This document shows positions 35,358 through 44,112 of a stretch of 64,000 nucleotides of DNA, in pieces. Where the stretch lies: the NCBI RefSeq assembly GCF_002237595.1, contig NZ_CP022529.1, positions 4,432,001 to 4,496,000 on the forward strand. The letters run 5' to 3'. Position 1 is the stretch's first letter. Each line of letters starts with the position of its first letter. This DNA comes from Labrenzia sp. VG12. Lineage in GTDB: Bacteria > Pseudomonadota > Alphaproteobacteria > Rhizobiales > Stappiaceae. Under the pieces are notes generated by a model that searched no databases, was not told where the DNA came from, and saw nothing but the letters and a program-made list of their open reading frames with translations. The position numbers and the translations under genes were made by a program.

Positions 35358-35642
35358 TCAGTTGGAGCGATAAACCAGTCTGGGAGCAGGTACACGACGC
35401 TCGCGCGTCAAGGTGAACAACCGGCTTCGGAACAGGACCAGCAGGCTGAGAGCAATCAGCGTCACAGGCCAGAAGACGGAAGTCAGCAAGACGCTGGCAA
35501 GGCCCGACGCGGTGCTGAGGCCACTGTCCAGAAGCTCAGCCGAAGAGACGATCAGAAACACAAGCGTAACGGCGCCGTAAAGCACGACCCCGACGAAGAA
35601 CGCAATAACCATGCTGCTTGCCCACCTTTGACTACCCGACAT
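35358..35642 (-). CDS. Small two-helix membrane protein, unknown function
   Basis: A protein of about 94 residues with two hydrophobic helices (SMVIAFFVGVVLYGAVTLVFLIV and LLTSVFWPVTLIALSLLVLF) separated by a short polar loop, and a basic C-terminus ending RERRVPAPRLVYRSN. Starts are possible at ATG 35642 or at a more internal ATG 35612; neither has a convincing ribosome site. No family is recognised and the neighbours give no hint: it lies between preT and the CRTAC1-like gene. Confidence 0.5.
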   Translation of the reverse strand: MSGSQRWASSMVIAFFVGVVLYGAVTLVFLIVSSAELLDSGLSTASGLASVLLTSVFWPVTLIALSLLVLFRSRLFTLTRERRVPAPRLVYRSN

Positions 35643-35834
35643 CGCATCCCGAGCCCAACCGCGATGACCTACCGACACCATCTCAGGTCATGTTTTTGGT
35701 GTAAATAAGGCCAGTGCGATTTCAGGTAGCTAAAGGTGGCGGCCGGTTTTCATCTGTGGAGGGACAGGGGATATCTTGACAAAACTCGCGGCAGGGCTTG
35801 AAACCGGCCGGTTTTTGCCTGCCGCATCCAGGCG

Positions 35835-37771
35835 CTATTCCGGGTACCAGAGTCGCGCTTTTTCAGACCCGCGCTCGATGATGACGTGGCTGTTGGCGAA
35901 GACCCTGTAGGAGTGGCTCCAGTCGCCATCCGGCCACTTGATGCGGATATTGGCCCGTTCGGCAACGCCAAGACCGAAATGGACAAAACCCATCTGGCCG
36001 GAAGCATGTCCTGCTCCGATCTGGATGTCCTTGACCCTGGTGTGGTTGCCGGTCTTGACGCTGATCTTTGCACCGACGGCGCGGCTGTTCGGCTGGCCCG
36101 GCTGACGGATATCAACTGCAATCCAGTTGCCGAGCGGCTTTGGAATGTCGGCGCTGCCCTGCCCCAGGTTGCGAAACAGGCTGACCGGGGCCGCGCGATT
36201 GACGACCACCAGGTCCAGAAGGCCATCCGAATTGAAGTCGGCCAGCCCTGCGCCCCGGCCACGGCGGTCAAGACCGATCCCGGCCGTGCCGCCGGCTTCG
36301 GAAAAGCTGCCGTTCCATTGCCCGATCAGAAGGTTGTCCGGATCGAATGCCGCAAAATCCGGCATGGCTTCGACGTTACCCTTGGCGATGTAGAGATCCC
36401 AGAGACCGTCATTGTTGACGTCCTGAAACTCCGAATGCCAACCGGTGGACGGTTTCAGGTCCTCGCCCTGGTAGGGACGGTGGGCCGTCACGCCAAGGTC
36501 GAAGGCAATGTCCTGATAGACCGGCACGGTTTCATCCGTTTCGACATCCAGCTTCTGCAGCTTGGTGTCGCCCATCGAGGTCAGCGCATATTCGGGAAAA
36601 CCATCGACATCGAGATCGATCGACGCGATGCCCATGCCCCAGATCTTCAGATGTTGCCAGCCGTCGGACTTGCGATAGGGCCGGGGTGGGCGTCCGGGCG
36701 GAACGGCCCAAAGCTGCTCCTGGCCCCCCGGTAGTAGTGGCGGTCGTTGGAGACCCGCAGCGCAGCCTCGCCCGACCGGTTCCAGTCGGTGAACAGGATC
36801 GACAGCGCGCAATAGCCGGGCGACAGCCGGCTGGCTTCGGGGTAGGTCACGCCGCTGTCGGTTTTTTCAGGCCGGAACAGGAAATTGTCGTGGCAGGTGC
36901 CCCAGGGAGAGCCGGGCGCGGAGCGATCGACATAGTTGCCGAAGGCCAGCGTGGGATAGTCAAGGTCAGGTTCGAAAGTTGCCGAAAAGGCGGTGGTCCA
37001 TTCGCGGCCGCCATCAAATCCGAGCGTCCGGTTGGCGACGTCGAAGGTACAGTCGCCCTTTCCCTTTAGAAGCAGGTTCTCGCCCAGACGCAGGATCACC
37101 AGATCCAGCACATCGTCGTTGTCGAAGTCGAGCGGATAGGCGCCCAGAACGCGTGTTGCCTGCTTGGCGGTGAGGCCAGTATCGACCGGCTGAAATGCCA
37201 GGGCGCCGCCGGTCGGACTGATGTTGCGATAGAGCTGCGCGGGGTTCTTGCCTCCCGCCAGGAAAAGATCGGGCCGCCTGTCGCCATTGCAATCCAAAAT
37301 GGCCGCGCCACCACCAACAAAAAACTCCCAGGCTCCGTCATAGCTGTGGTCGAGCCCGGCTGCCTGCGCTTCCTCGGCAAACGAGGGCACTGGTGCGAAA
37401 GAGACTGGTGCTTCGTCCTGCGCAGTTGCCAAAGCCGGCGTGAAAAGGCTCAAGACCGCTGCACAAAGCAGGCTCCAGACTTTTTTCCGAGAAGTTGCGC
37501 CGCCTCCAGGAAGCTGTGCAGGTTCTGTTCTCAGCTCTCTCCGGTGTGCGCCCCACGCGGTGTCACCCCGGACAAGCGCAGCGAAGATCCGGGGCCTACT
37601 TGAAGGGGCACTTGCTGACGTGGCGTTTGTCTCGACTTCGGTCTGGGAAAAAGAAACCGGCCCTCTGGAAGCGAGTGGGCTCCGGTTCTCCCTGCGGTCG
37701 ACTGGGGTGACACCGTTGCCAGCTATGGCTTTCCTGCCAAGTGCGGCGTTTCTTTGACTAGAACGCATCAT
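35835..37771 (-). pseudogene. FG-GAP/ASPIC-UnbV (CRTAC1-like) secreted protein, split by frameshift and carrying an in-frame repeat
   Basis: A predicted exported protein related to the CRTAC1/UnbV family. The N-terminal half (37771 to about 36647) has a secretion core VWSLLCAAVLSLFTPALATA and calcium-type FG-GAP motifs DCNGDRRPDLF and DFDNDDVLDLV. The C-terminal half (about 36730 to 35835) continues with DLDVDGFPEYA, DVNNDGLWDLY, DFNSDGLLDLV and an ASPIC/UnbV domain (VGAKISVKTG, HFGLGVAERANIRIKWPDG). The halves are in different frames. One extra base in the six-base C/G run at 36724-36729 rejoins them (DRHYYRGG-QEQLWAVPPG). The start ATG 37771 overlaps the upstream cytochrome stop, but about 98 residues, including a 156-bp palindromic element, separate it from the signal core. 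The gene may be broken, or misread at the homopolymer. Confidence 0.75.
37559..37714. repeat. Palindromic element with 11-bp terminal inverted repeats, in frame inside a gene start
   Basis: The ends are GGTGTCACCCC (37559-37569) and GGGGTGACACC (37704-37714), perfect inverted copies. The element is 156 bp, exactly 52 codons, so it keeps the reading frame of the CRTAC1-like gene open. The left end continues GGACAAGCGCAGCG and GATCCGGGG, like the dispersed intergenic repeats elsewhere in this window. It separates a translationally coupled start codon from the signal-peptide core. Confidence 0.6.
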
Positions 37772-39195
37772 TCCGCGATCTCCAGGCTGCGCAGGAAGGC
37801 AATGATGGACTGGCGCTCGGTCTCGGGAAGCCCTGCATAGGCCTTGCGGCTGTCCGCGGCCTCGCCGCCATGGGCCAGGATGACCTCGTTCAGCGTGGTC
37901 AGATCGCCGCGATGACCGTAAGGCGCCGTGCTGCCGATGCCCCAGAGTTCCGAGGTGATGAAGACATCCCTGGCCACAAAGCGTTGTGCCAGCAGTTCAT
38001 TGCCGAACGTGTCGTTCTGTGCGTCGGCGATCTTGTGGCGTTTGAGGTCACCAAAGAGCGGCACCAGCACCCGGCCCTGGTCATCGCGCGGCAAGGCCTT
38101 CACCCAGTCGAGTGTGCCAAGGTCATAGACCAGCGGCGTGTCCACATCGCTCTGGCGCAACGTGCCGGCCGTGTCGAACGGCCCCGGATCCTGGAACAGG
38201 AGGCTTTCAAGCGGCAGAGCCGGAACATGGCAGGTACTGCAGCCGATTTCCGAAAACAGGGTTTCGCCCGCCTCGGCGGCCGCCTGCCAGACCTCTGGCA
38301 GGTCCTGTTTGCGTGTCGGTGCCGGCAGCGTCGCCTGGAAGGCAACGAGGGCGGAAATCTGCCCGGGGCTCATTTCATCGACATGTCCATCGCCATCAAA
38401 ATCGTCACTGCCGCTCCACATGGCACCAAACCGTTCAGTTGGCTGGATACCGTGATGGGCGTTCATGGCGTTGACCGTGAACTGGCGCAGCGAGGCGAAG
38501 ACACCCTTCTGGCTGAAGGGCCGAAGCGTCAGGTCATCGTCGATGCCGTCGAGCTTGGAGACATCGAGCGTGCCGTCGGGAGCTGCCGAAAGCGACCCGA
38601 AGGAGACCCCCTTGCTTTCAAGGGTTGCCGTTTCGGGCTGGCCGCTGGCACGGGCTTTTTTCAGAAGCGCCTGCCGCTGCGCGCGCAAGTCCGCGGTCAT
38701 TTCACGGGCAAGCAGTTCGATCAGGCCGGCGCCTTGAAGGGCATTGGTGTTGCGTTCGTTGGAAAACTGCGGATCGATCGTGTCGAAATCCGCGCTTTCA
38801 AAACCCTCGGAGACGAACACGTTCGCGGTGAAGGATCCTGCACCACCGGTCACCGGTTCGTTGTGGCAGGACGCGCAGGCATTGGCGTCGAGGCCGGCCA
38901 GCCGCTGAAACGTCAGATGAGATTTCCGGCGTACCTTGGTCGGCACGATGGCCCCGGTCGCGTCGGGGCGGCCCGCGCCGTCCAACGTGGTGAATTTTGC
39001 CTTGAACAGCTCTTTGCCGAGCGGCTGAAGTCTGGCAATCAGATCGTCGCTGGAGGCGGCAAGGGCTTCAAGATCAACATCTTCCGTCAGAGCACGTTCG
39101 CTCCAGGGCGGAAGATCCGGATCGGCCACGGCCGCGCCGGGAAACAGCAACAGGGCCAGGAGGAGAGAGGGCCGCAAAAAAATTTGCCTGGTCAT
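37768..39195 (-). CDS. Periplasmic di-haem c-type cytochrome oxidoreductase (COG3488/DUF1111-like)
   Basis: A 475-residue exported cytochrome. ATG 39195 overlaps the stop of the ROK regulator by 4 bases and gives a signal peptide (FLRPSLLLALLLFPGAAVA). Two haem c motifs are present, CASCH near residue 105 (ACASCHNEPVTGGAG) and CSTCH near 317 (IGCSTCHVPALPLE), in the spacing of the di-haem oxidoreductase family. SNERNTNALQGAGLIELLAREM, FSQKGVFASLRQFTVNAMNAHHGIQ and the end motif APYGHRGDLTTLNEVILAHGGEA are characteristic. Its stop overlaps the ATG of the CRTAC1-like gene, so the three genes are coupled. Substrate and electron acceptor are unknown. Confidence 0.88.
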   Translation of the reverse strand: MTRQIFLRPSLLLALLLFPGAAVADPDLPPWSERALTEDVDLEALAASSDDLIARLQPLGKELFKAKFTTLDGAGRPDATGAIVPTKVRRKSHLTFQRLAGLDANACASCHNEPVTGGAGSFTANVFVSEGFESADFDTIDPQFSNERNTNALQGAGLIELLAREMTADLRAQRQALLKKARASGQPETATLESKGVSFGSLSAAPDGTLDVSKLDGIDDDLTLRPFSQKGVFASLRQFTVNAMNAHHGIQPTERFGAMWSGSDDFDGDGHVDEMSPGQISALVAFQATLPAPTRKQDLPEVWQAAAEAGETLFSEIGCSTCHVPALPLESLLFQDPGPFDTAGTLRQSDVDTPLVYDLGTLDWVKALPRDDQGRVLVPLFGDLKRHKIADAQNDTFGNELLAQRFVARDVFITSELWGIGSTAPYGHRGDLTTLNEVILAHGGEAADSRKAYAGLPETERQSIIAFLRSLEIAE

Positions 39196-40448
39196 ACCGT
39201 CTCCTTTTCTGGCCCGGGCTTTGGCGACGCCTCGGAGGCTGCCCCGAGAAAGTCCTTGTCCAGCCGTTCCATGGACTGGGCGATCAGGCCGCTTCGGATA
39301 AAGTTCTCGTTCCAGGGCATCACGTCGAGCGAGAAATTGTTTCTGAGATCGGCGACGAGTGCCTCTTCGAGGCCTTCCCACATGCCCTTTTCCATGAAGG
39401 CAAAGGCACGCATGGCAGCACCCGTCAGGACAACACGCTTCGGGTCGATCATGGCAATGACACGGGCAAGACCGTAGCCGAGCACCCGTCCGGCATCGTG
39501 AAAGGCCTTGCAGGCGGCCTCGTCCCCGGATCCGGCAAGCTCGATCAACCGGGCAAGGCCGCTGACGCCGGCCCGGATCGTGATCGGGTCGGTGTCTTCC
39601 GGCAGATGCGAGGCCGCGCGAACCAGGGCGTAATCGGAAAGATAGGCTTCCAGGCACCCCTTCTTGCCGCACCGGCAGAGCGCTCCGCCCGGCAGGTGAT
39701 TGGCGTGACCGAACTCGGCTGCCGTGCCGCTGGCGCCGGAAAACAGCTGGTTGTTAAGATAGAGCCCCATGCCGACACCATAGTCGAGCATGATCACCGC
39801 GAAGGTGCCGCTGTAGCGGTTCGGGTCCGACCAGTGCAGGGCCTCGGTGATCATGTTGGTGTCGTTGGAGATGTAGCATTCGGCCCCGAAGGCATCGTGC
39901 AGCGGCCCGACGATCGGGATCTTGCGCCCCGCAAAGGCCGGGCTCCAGGCAACCATGCCGGTTTCCGTCTCGACAACACCCTGTGCAGCGACACCGATCT
40001 CGCGCACGCGGCTGACGCTGACACCCGCCTCCTGGAGAAACTCCCGGATCGCGCTGATCAGAGCGGCCGGAAAACTTGTTGCATCCGCGGTTGCGGTATC
40101 GAAGCGGCTGCGCGCTTCCTTGATGACCTCGCCTGCGAAGTTCACCAGCGACAGGTCGATCGCATTCACCGCGAGGCGCACGCCGATGGTGTAGACTGCC
40201 TCCGGATTGAGCTTCAGGAGGGTGCGTGGACGCCCGCGCGCCTGAGGCGCCTTGGGCTCTTCGCTTTCCAGGCTGACGATCAACCCCTGGTCGAGCAGGT
40301 CGGACGTGATTGCCGTCACGGTTGCCGGACTGAGCCGGGTGATCTGGCCGAGATCGATCCGTGCCATCGGACCGCTCCGGCGCAGGGCCTGTAGAACAAT
40401 ACTTCTGTTTTGCCGCCGGATCTGATCCCGGTCCGCCTTGCGTGTCAT
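39192..40448 (-). CDS. xylR: ROK-family transcriptional repressor, probable xylose regulator
   Basis: A 418-residue regulator with an N-terminal winged helix-turn-helix (about 1-75; RSGPMARIDLGQITRLSPATVTAITSDLLDQGLI) and a ROK sugar-kinase-like domain (about 90-390). The ROK signature is intact: EFGHANHLPGG followed by the zinc cluster CRCGKKGCLEAYLS. It is divergent from xylFHG-B-A across a 269-base region, which makes xylose the likely effector. Unusually, its stop codon overlaps the start of a di-haem cytochrome gene, so the repressor and two periplasmic proteins form one transcript. The symbol xylR is given by context. Confidence 0.82.
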   Translation of the reverse strand: MTRKADRDQIRRQNRSIVLQALRRSGPMARIDLGQITRLSPATVTAITSDLLDQGLIVSLESEEPKAPQARGRPRTLLKLNPEAVYTIGVRLAVNAIDLSLVNFAGEVIKEARSRFDTATADATSFPAALISAIREFLQEAGVSVSRVREIGVAAQGVVETETGMVAWSPAFAGRKIPIVGPLHDAFGAECYISNDTNMITEALHWSDPNRYSGTFAVIMLDYGVGMGLYLNNQLFSGASGTAAEFGHANHLPGGALCRCGKKGCLEAYLSDYALVRAASHLPEDTDPITIRAGVSGLARLIELAGSGDEAACKAFHDAGRVLGYGLARVIAMIDPKRVVLTGAAMRAFAFMEKGMWEGLEEALVADLRNNFSLDVMPWNENFIRSGLIAQSMERLDKDFLGAASEASPKPGPEKETV

Positions 40449-40541
40449 GCTCGCTCAGCTCTTCCCAAGGTGTTTCCTCTGTCCCGGGTTTCTCCCGGTT
40501 TTTCCGCCCTCGTTCCGGATTTTTGAACCCGTCGGAGCAGA

Positions 40542-40563
40542 GTTTTGCAAAACCATGTTGACA
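40542..40563. promoter_or_regulatory. Candidate ROK operator and -35 element of the xyl promoter
   Basis: A perfect 12-bp palindrome GTTTTGCAAAAC lies at 40542-40553, followed four bases later by TTGACA (40558-40563), a consensus -35 hexamer pointing toward xylF. The -10 position about 17 bases on is not a good match. The dyad next to the -35 in the divergent xylR-xylF region fits a repressor site; the factor is inferred. Confidence 0.5.
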
Positions 40564-40717
40564 GGAGCAGCGCTTTCCTGCAACTTTTTTTCGGACACCA
40601 AAAAAAATAACAACAAGGCTGTCCTTTCTGAAAGCGCCTCAAGAAGACGCTTCACCATAGACGCATTTTAGGCACCGCCGTTCGACGTGGGTTGTGCCAA
40701 CTGGAGGAAACATCGCA

Positions 40718-41749
40718 ATGCGTAAGATCACCACTTTGCTGGCCGGCGCCCTGCTGTCCGCAACTGCCATCACCGCCGCTCAGGCGGAAGACATCGTTGT
40801 CGGTGTCAGCTGGTCCAACTTCCAGGAAGAGCGCTGGAAAACCGACGAAGCCGCCATCAAGGGCGCTCTCGAAGCTGCCGGTGCAAAATACATCTCCGCT
40901 GACGCGCAGAGCTCGTCCGCCAAGCAGCTTTCCGATGTGGAAGCGCTGATCGCGCAAGGCGCAACAGCCCTGATCATCCTGGCTCAGGACGCCCAGGCCA
41001 TCGGTCCGGCTGTGCAGGCTGCCGCTGACGAAGGCATCCCGGTTGTCGGCTACGACCGTCTGATTGACGATCCGCGCGCCTTCTACCTGACCTTCGACAA
41101 CGTCGAAGTCGGCCGCATGCAGGCTGCTGCCGTGCTGGCTGCCCAGCCGACCGGCAACTACGTGATGATCAAGGGCTCCCCGACCGACCCGAATGCAGAC
41201 TTCCTGCGCGGCGGTCAGCAGGAAGTCCTGCAGGAAGCGCTCGACAGCGGCGCGATCAAGATCGTTGGCGAAGCCTACACCGATGGCTGGCTGCCGGCGA
41301 ACGCACAGCGCAACATGGAACAGATCCTGACGGCCAACGACAACAAGGTTGACGCCGTTGTGGCGTCCAACGACGGCACCGCCGGCGGTGTTGTCGCGGC
41401 TCTGACCGCCCAGGGCATGGACGGCATCCCGGTTTCCGGTCAGGACGGTGATCACGCCGCTCTGAACCGCGTTGCCAAGGGCACCCAGACCGTGTCCGTC
41501 TGGAAGGACGCTCGTGAGCTCGGCAAGGCAGCCGGTGAAATCGCCGTTGCCCTGGCCAATGGCGACGAGATGTCCGCTGTTGACGGCGCAGCAGCCTGGA
41601 CGTCTCCGGGCGGCACCGAGCTGACCGCCAAGTTCCTGGCACCGCTCCCGGTCACCAAGGACAACCTGTCTGCCGTTGTTGACGCAGGCTGGATCTCCAA
41701 GGAAGACCTGTGCCAGGGCGTCGAAAACGGCCCGGCTCCCTGTAACTAA
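40718..41749 (+). CDS. xylF: D-xylose ABC transporter, periplasmic binding protein XylF
   Basis: A 343-residue periplasmic binding protein of the sugar-binding family 2 (RbsB/XylF type). ATG 40718 follows GGAGGA by 9 bases. The signal peptide is ITTLLAGALLSATAITAAQA. The mature start GVSWSNFQEERWKTDEAAIKGALEAAGA and the central DRLIDDPRAFYLTFDNVEVGRMQA segment are strongly XylF-like, and GSPTDPNADFLRGGQ and VASNDGTAGGVVAAL line the hinge and ligand site. It heads the xyl operon. A strong hairpin directly after it probably stabilises its message relative to xylH. Confidence 0.93.
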   Translation: MRKITTLLAGALLSATAITAAQAEDIVVGVSWSNFQEERWKTDEAAIKGALEAAGAKYISADAQSSSAKQLSDVEALIAQGATALIILAQDAQAIGPAVQAAADEGIPVVGYDRLIDDPRAFYLTFDNVEVGRMQAAAVLAAQPTGNYVMIKGSPTDPNADFLRGGQQEVLQEALDSGAIKIVGEAYTDGWLPANAQRNMEQILTANDNKVDAVVASNDGTAGGVVAALTAQGMDGIPVSGQDGDHAALNRVAKGTQTVSVWKDARELGKAAGEIAVALANGDEMSAVDGAAAWTSPGGTELTAKFLAPLPVTKDNLSAVVDAGWISKEDLCQGVENGPAPCN

Positions 41750-41769
41750 TACCAATACGCGATAAGCGC

Positions 41770-41795
41770 GGCCCCGGTTACTGTTAACCGGGGCC
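41770..41795 (+). other. Stem-loop between xylF and xylH
   Basis: A perfect 11-bp stem (GGCCCCGGTTA at 41770-41780 with TAACCGGGGCC at 41785-41795) closes a 4-base loop and is followed only by TTAAAA. Lack of a U-run argues against full termination. Differential mRNA stability favouring the binding protein is the likely role. Confidence 0.65.
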
Positions 41796-41883
41796 TTAAA
41801 ACAGGGACCGCTTGCCAAAGCCGTTCCCCGGGATGGGCCACCCGATGCGAAAGCATGCTGGTCTCCAAGCAGGAGTAACCTCT

Positions 41884-43173
41884 ATGTCCGACACGGCACT
41901 GTCAGGGTCGAAAAACCCGACAGCACGAAATCTCTTTGCCGCATTGCAGCTCGATACGCGGCTTTTGGGCATGATCGGGGCGTTTGTCGTTCTGTGCCTG
42001 ATCTTCAATGTGTTCACCGATGGCCGGTTCCTGACACCGCGCAACATCTTCAACCTGACGATCCAGACCGTGTCCGTCGCGATCATGGCAACCGGCATGG
42101 TCTTCGTCATCGTCACCCGCCATATCGATCTGTCGGTGGGGTCCGTTCTGGCAACGGTTGCCGCCGTCATGGCGGTGGTTCAAACCGACATCCTGCCGCA
42201 ATTCATGGGCCTCGGGCATCCCGGCATCTGGCTCATTGCGATTCTCGCCGGCGTTGTTGTTGGCGTGACCATCGGCGCCTTTCAGGGCTGGATGATCGGT
42301 TATCTCGGCATTCCGGCTTTCATCGTGACCCTCGGCGGTCTGCTGGTCTGGCGAAACGTCGCCTGGTTCATCACCAGCGGTCAGACCATTGGTCCGCTTG
42401 ACGAAACCTTCACGAAAATCGGCGGTATCGGCGGCACGATGGGCGAAACCGGCTCGTGGGTCTTCGGCGTCCTGGCCGTCGCCGCGGCGCTCTGGATGCA
42501 GATTGCCTCCCGCAGGCGCAAGTCGTCCCATGGTTTCCCCGTGAAACCGGCCTGGGCAGAAGCCACGATGGCTGCCATCACCACGGTTGCGATCCTTGGT
42601 TTTGTCTGGATCCTGAACTCCTATGACATTCCGAAGGCGCGGCTTAAGCGGATCTTCGAAGCCAGCGGTGAGACGCTGCCGGAAGGCCTGACCATGGGCT
42701 ACGGCATTCCCTATTCCGTGCTGCTCTTGATCGTCGTTGCCGTCATCATGACGCTGGTGGCCCAGCGGACACGCCTTGGCCGCTACATCTTCGCAACCGG
42801 CGGCAATCCGGATGCGGCGGAGCTCTCCGGCATCAACACCCGCTTCCTGACGGTCAAGGTGTTCGCGATCATGGGGGGCCTGTCCGCGCTCGCCGCCGCC
42901 GTCGCTGCGGCCCGTCTCGGCTTTTCCACCAACGACATCGGCACGCTCGACGAACTTCGGGTTATTGCGGCTGCCGTCATCGGCGGAACGGCACTGGCCG
43001 GTGGTGTCGGCACGATCTACGGCGCCATCCTGGGGGCCCTGATCATGCAGTCGCTGCAGTCCGGCATGGCCATGGTTGGCGTGGACGCGCCGCTCCAGAA
43101 CATCGTCGTCGGTACGGTTCTCGTACTCGCCGTTCTGGTGGACATCATCTATCGCAAGCGCACGGGAGACTGA
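41884..43173 (+). CDS. xylH: D-xylose ABC transporter permease XylH
   Basis: A 429-residue inner-membrane permease. ATG 41884 has AGGAG 8 bases upstream. About ten hydrophobic helices are present. The family motifs RHIDLSVGSVLATVAAV (about residue 80), GIPAFIVTLGGLLVWRNVAWFITSGQTIGP and AAVIGGTALAGGVGTIYGAILGALIMQSLQSGM are those of XylH/RbsC permeases. The extended periplasmic or cytoplasmic insert in the middle (RRRKSSHG ... FEASGETLPEGLTMGYG) distinguishes XylH from the shorter RbsC. xylG follows 3 bases after its stop. Confidence 0.93.
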   Translation: MSDTALSGSKNPTARNLFAALQLDTRLLGMIGAFVVLCLIFNVFTDGRFLTPRNIFNLTIQTVSVAIMATGMVFVIVTRHIDLSVGSVLATVAAVMAVVQTDILPQFMGLGHPGIWLIAILAGVVVGVTIGAFQGWMIGYLGIPAFIVTLGGLLVWRNVAWFITSGQTIGPLDETFTKIGGIGGTMGETGSWVFGVLAVAAALWMQIASRRRKSSHGFPVKPAWAEATMAAITTVAILGFVWILNSYDIPKARLKRIFEASGETLPEGLTMGYGIPYSVLLLIVVAVIMTLVAQRTRLGRYIFATGGNPDAAELSGINTRFLTVKVFAIMGGLSALAAAVAAARLGFSTNDIGTLDELRVIAAAVIGGTALAGGVGTIYGAILGALIMQSLQSGMAMVGVDAPLQNIVVGTVLVLAVLVDIIYRKRTGD

Positions 43174-43176
43174 GTG

Positions 43177-43965
43177 ATGGACGCGCCTCTCGTAGAAATG
43201 AAAGACATGTGCATCTCCTTTGGCGGGGTGCAGGCCGTGGATCACGTCACTGTCGATCTCTACCCAGGTGAAGTGGTTGGTCTTCTGGGCCACAACGGGG
43301 CCGGCAAGTCGACCCTGATCAAGATCCTGTCGGGTGCCTACAAGTCCGACAGCGGTGAAATCCGCATCAATGGTGAGGAAGTCCACATTCACTCGCCGCG
43401 CGATGCCCGGGCCTATAACATCGAGACCATCTACCAGACACTCGCGCTGGCCGATAATCTCGATGCAGCCTCCAACCTGTTTCTCGGCAGGGAACTGACC
43501 ACGCCGCTCGGCTTTGTCGATGACGACGCCATGGAGGCGGAAACCCGCAAGATCATGGGCCGGCTCAACCCGAACTTCAAGAAGTTCCACGCGCCGGTGA
43601 AAGCCCTGTCGGGTGGTCAGCGCCAGTCGGTCGCCATTGCACGGGCGGTCTATTTCAACGCCAAGATCCTGATCATGGATGAGCCCACCGCCGCGCTCGG
43701 GGTCCACGAGACCCAGATGGTGGCGGAGCTGATCCAGGAGTTGAAGAAACAGGGCCTCGGCATCTTCCTGATCAGCCACGACATTCATGATGTCTTCCAG
43801 CTGTGTGACCGGATTGCCGTGATGAAGAACGGCCAGCTGGTCGGCACGGCCAAGACCACCGACGTCACGGATGACGATGTGCTCGGCATGATCATTCTGG
43901 GCAAGTGCCCGGAAGGTGCAACGCCCGGACCGGGCGCGCTGGTCGACGATACCGTCGTCGGCTGA
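43177..43965 (+). CDS. xylG: D-xylose ABC transporter ATP-binding protein XylG, single cassette
   Basis: A 262-residue ATPase with one nucleotide-binding domain: Walker A GHNGAGKST (about residue 40), signature LSGGQRQ (about 144), Walker B ILIMDEP and switch histidine in LISHDIHD. Enterobacterial XylG has two such cassettes in about 510 residues; the half-size form here must act as a homodimer, as is common in alphaproteobacteria. ATG 43177 is preferred to GTG 43174 because GGGAG lies 8-9 bases upstream. It ends the transporter part of the operon; xylB follows after a 147-base gap containing a hairpin. Confidence 0.92.
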   Translation: MDAPLVEMKDMCISFGGVQAVDHVTVDLYPGEVVGLLGHNGAGKSTLIKILSGAYKSDSGEIRINGEEVHIHSPRDARAYNIETIYQTLALADNLDAASNLFLGRELTTPLGFVDDDAMEAETRKIMGRLNPNFKKFHAPVKALSGGQRQSVAIARAVYFNAKILIMDEPTAALGVHETQMVAELIQELKKQGLGIFLISHDIHDVFQLCDRIAVMKNGQLVGTAKTTDVTDDDVLGMIILGKCPEGATPGPGALVDDTVVG

Positions 43966-43971
43966 CCCATT

Positions 43972-44001
43972 CGCGTCCGCGGGCCCTTGTCCGCGGACGC
44001 G
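43972..44001 (+). other. Stem-loop between xylG and xylB
   Basis: An 11-bp perfect stem, with CGCGTCCGCGG (43972-43982) pairing with CCGCGGACGCG (43991-44001) around an 8-base loop. No U-run follows, so it is probably a processing or stability element between the transport and catabolic parts of the xyl operon. Confidence 0.55.
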
Positions 44002-44112
44002 CTTCATGATTTGAACGGACAGTCACCGCTGCGTTCTGGTCATGAGTGTTTTGCCGGACCTTGAAAACGGGGCGTCGGCATTCTTTTTGGATTTTTTTGA
44101 GGAACGCACCTC

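Noticed and set aside
37870..39477. A 535-codon plus-strand open frame opposite the di-haem cytochrome
   Set aside because: It is fully antisense to a gene with two haem motifs and a signal peptide; no motif is visible in the plus-strand product.
41902..44007. A 701-codon open frame on the minus strand opposite xylH and xylG
   Set aside because: It is antisense to two certain genes, has an Asp/His/Gln-rich composition typical of reversed high-GC coding DNA and no recognisable domain.
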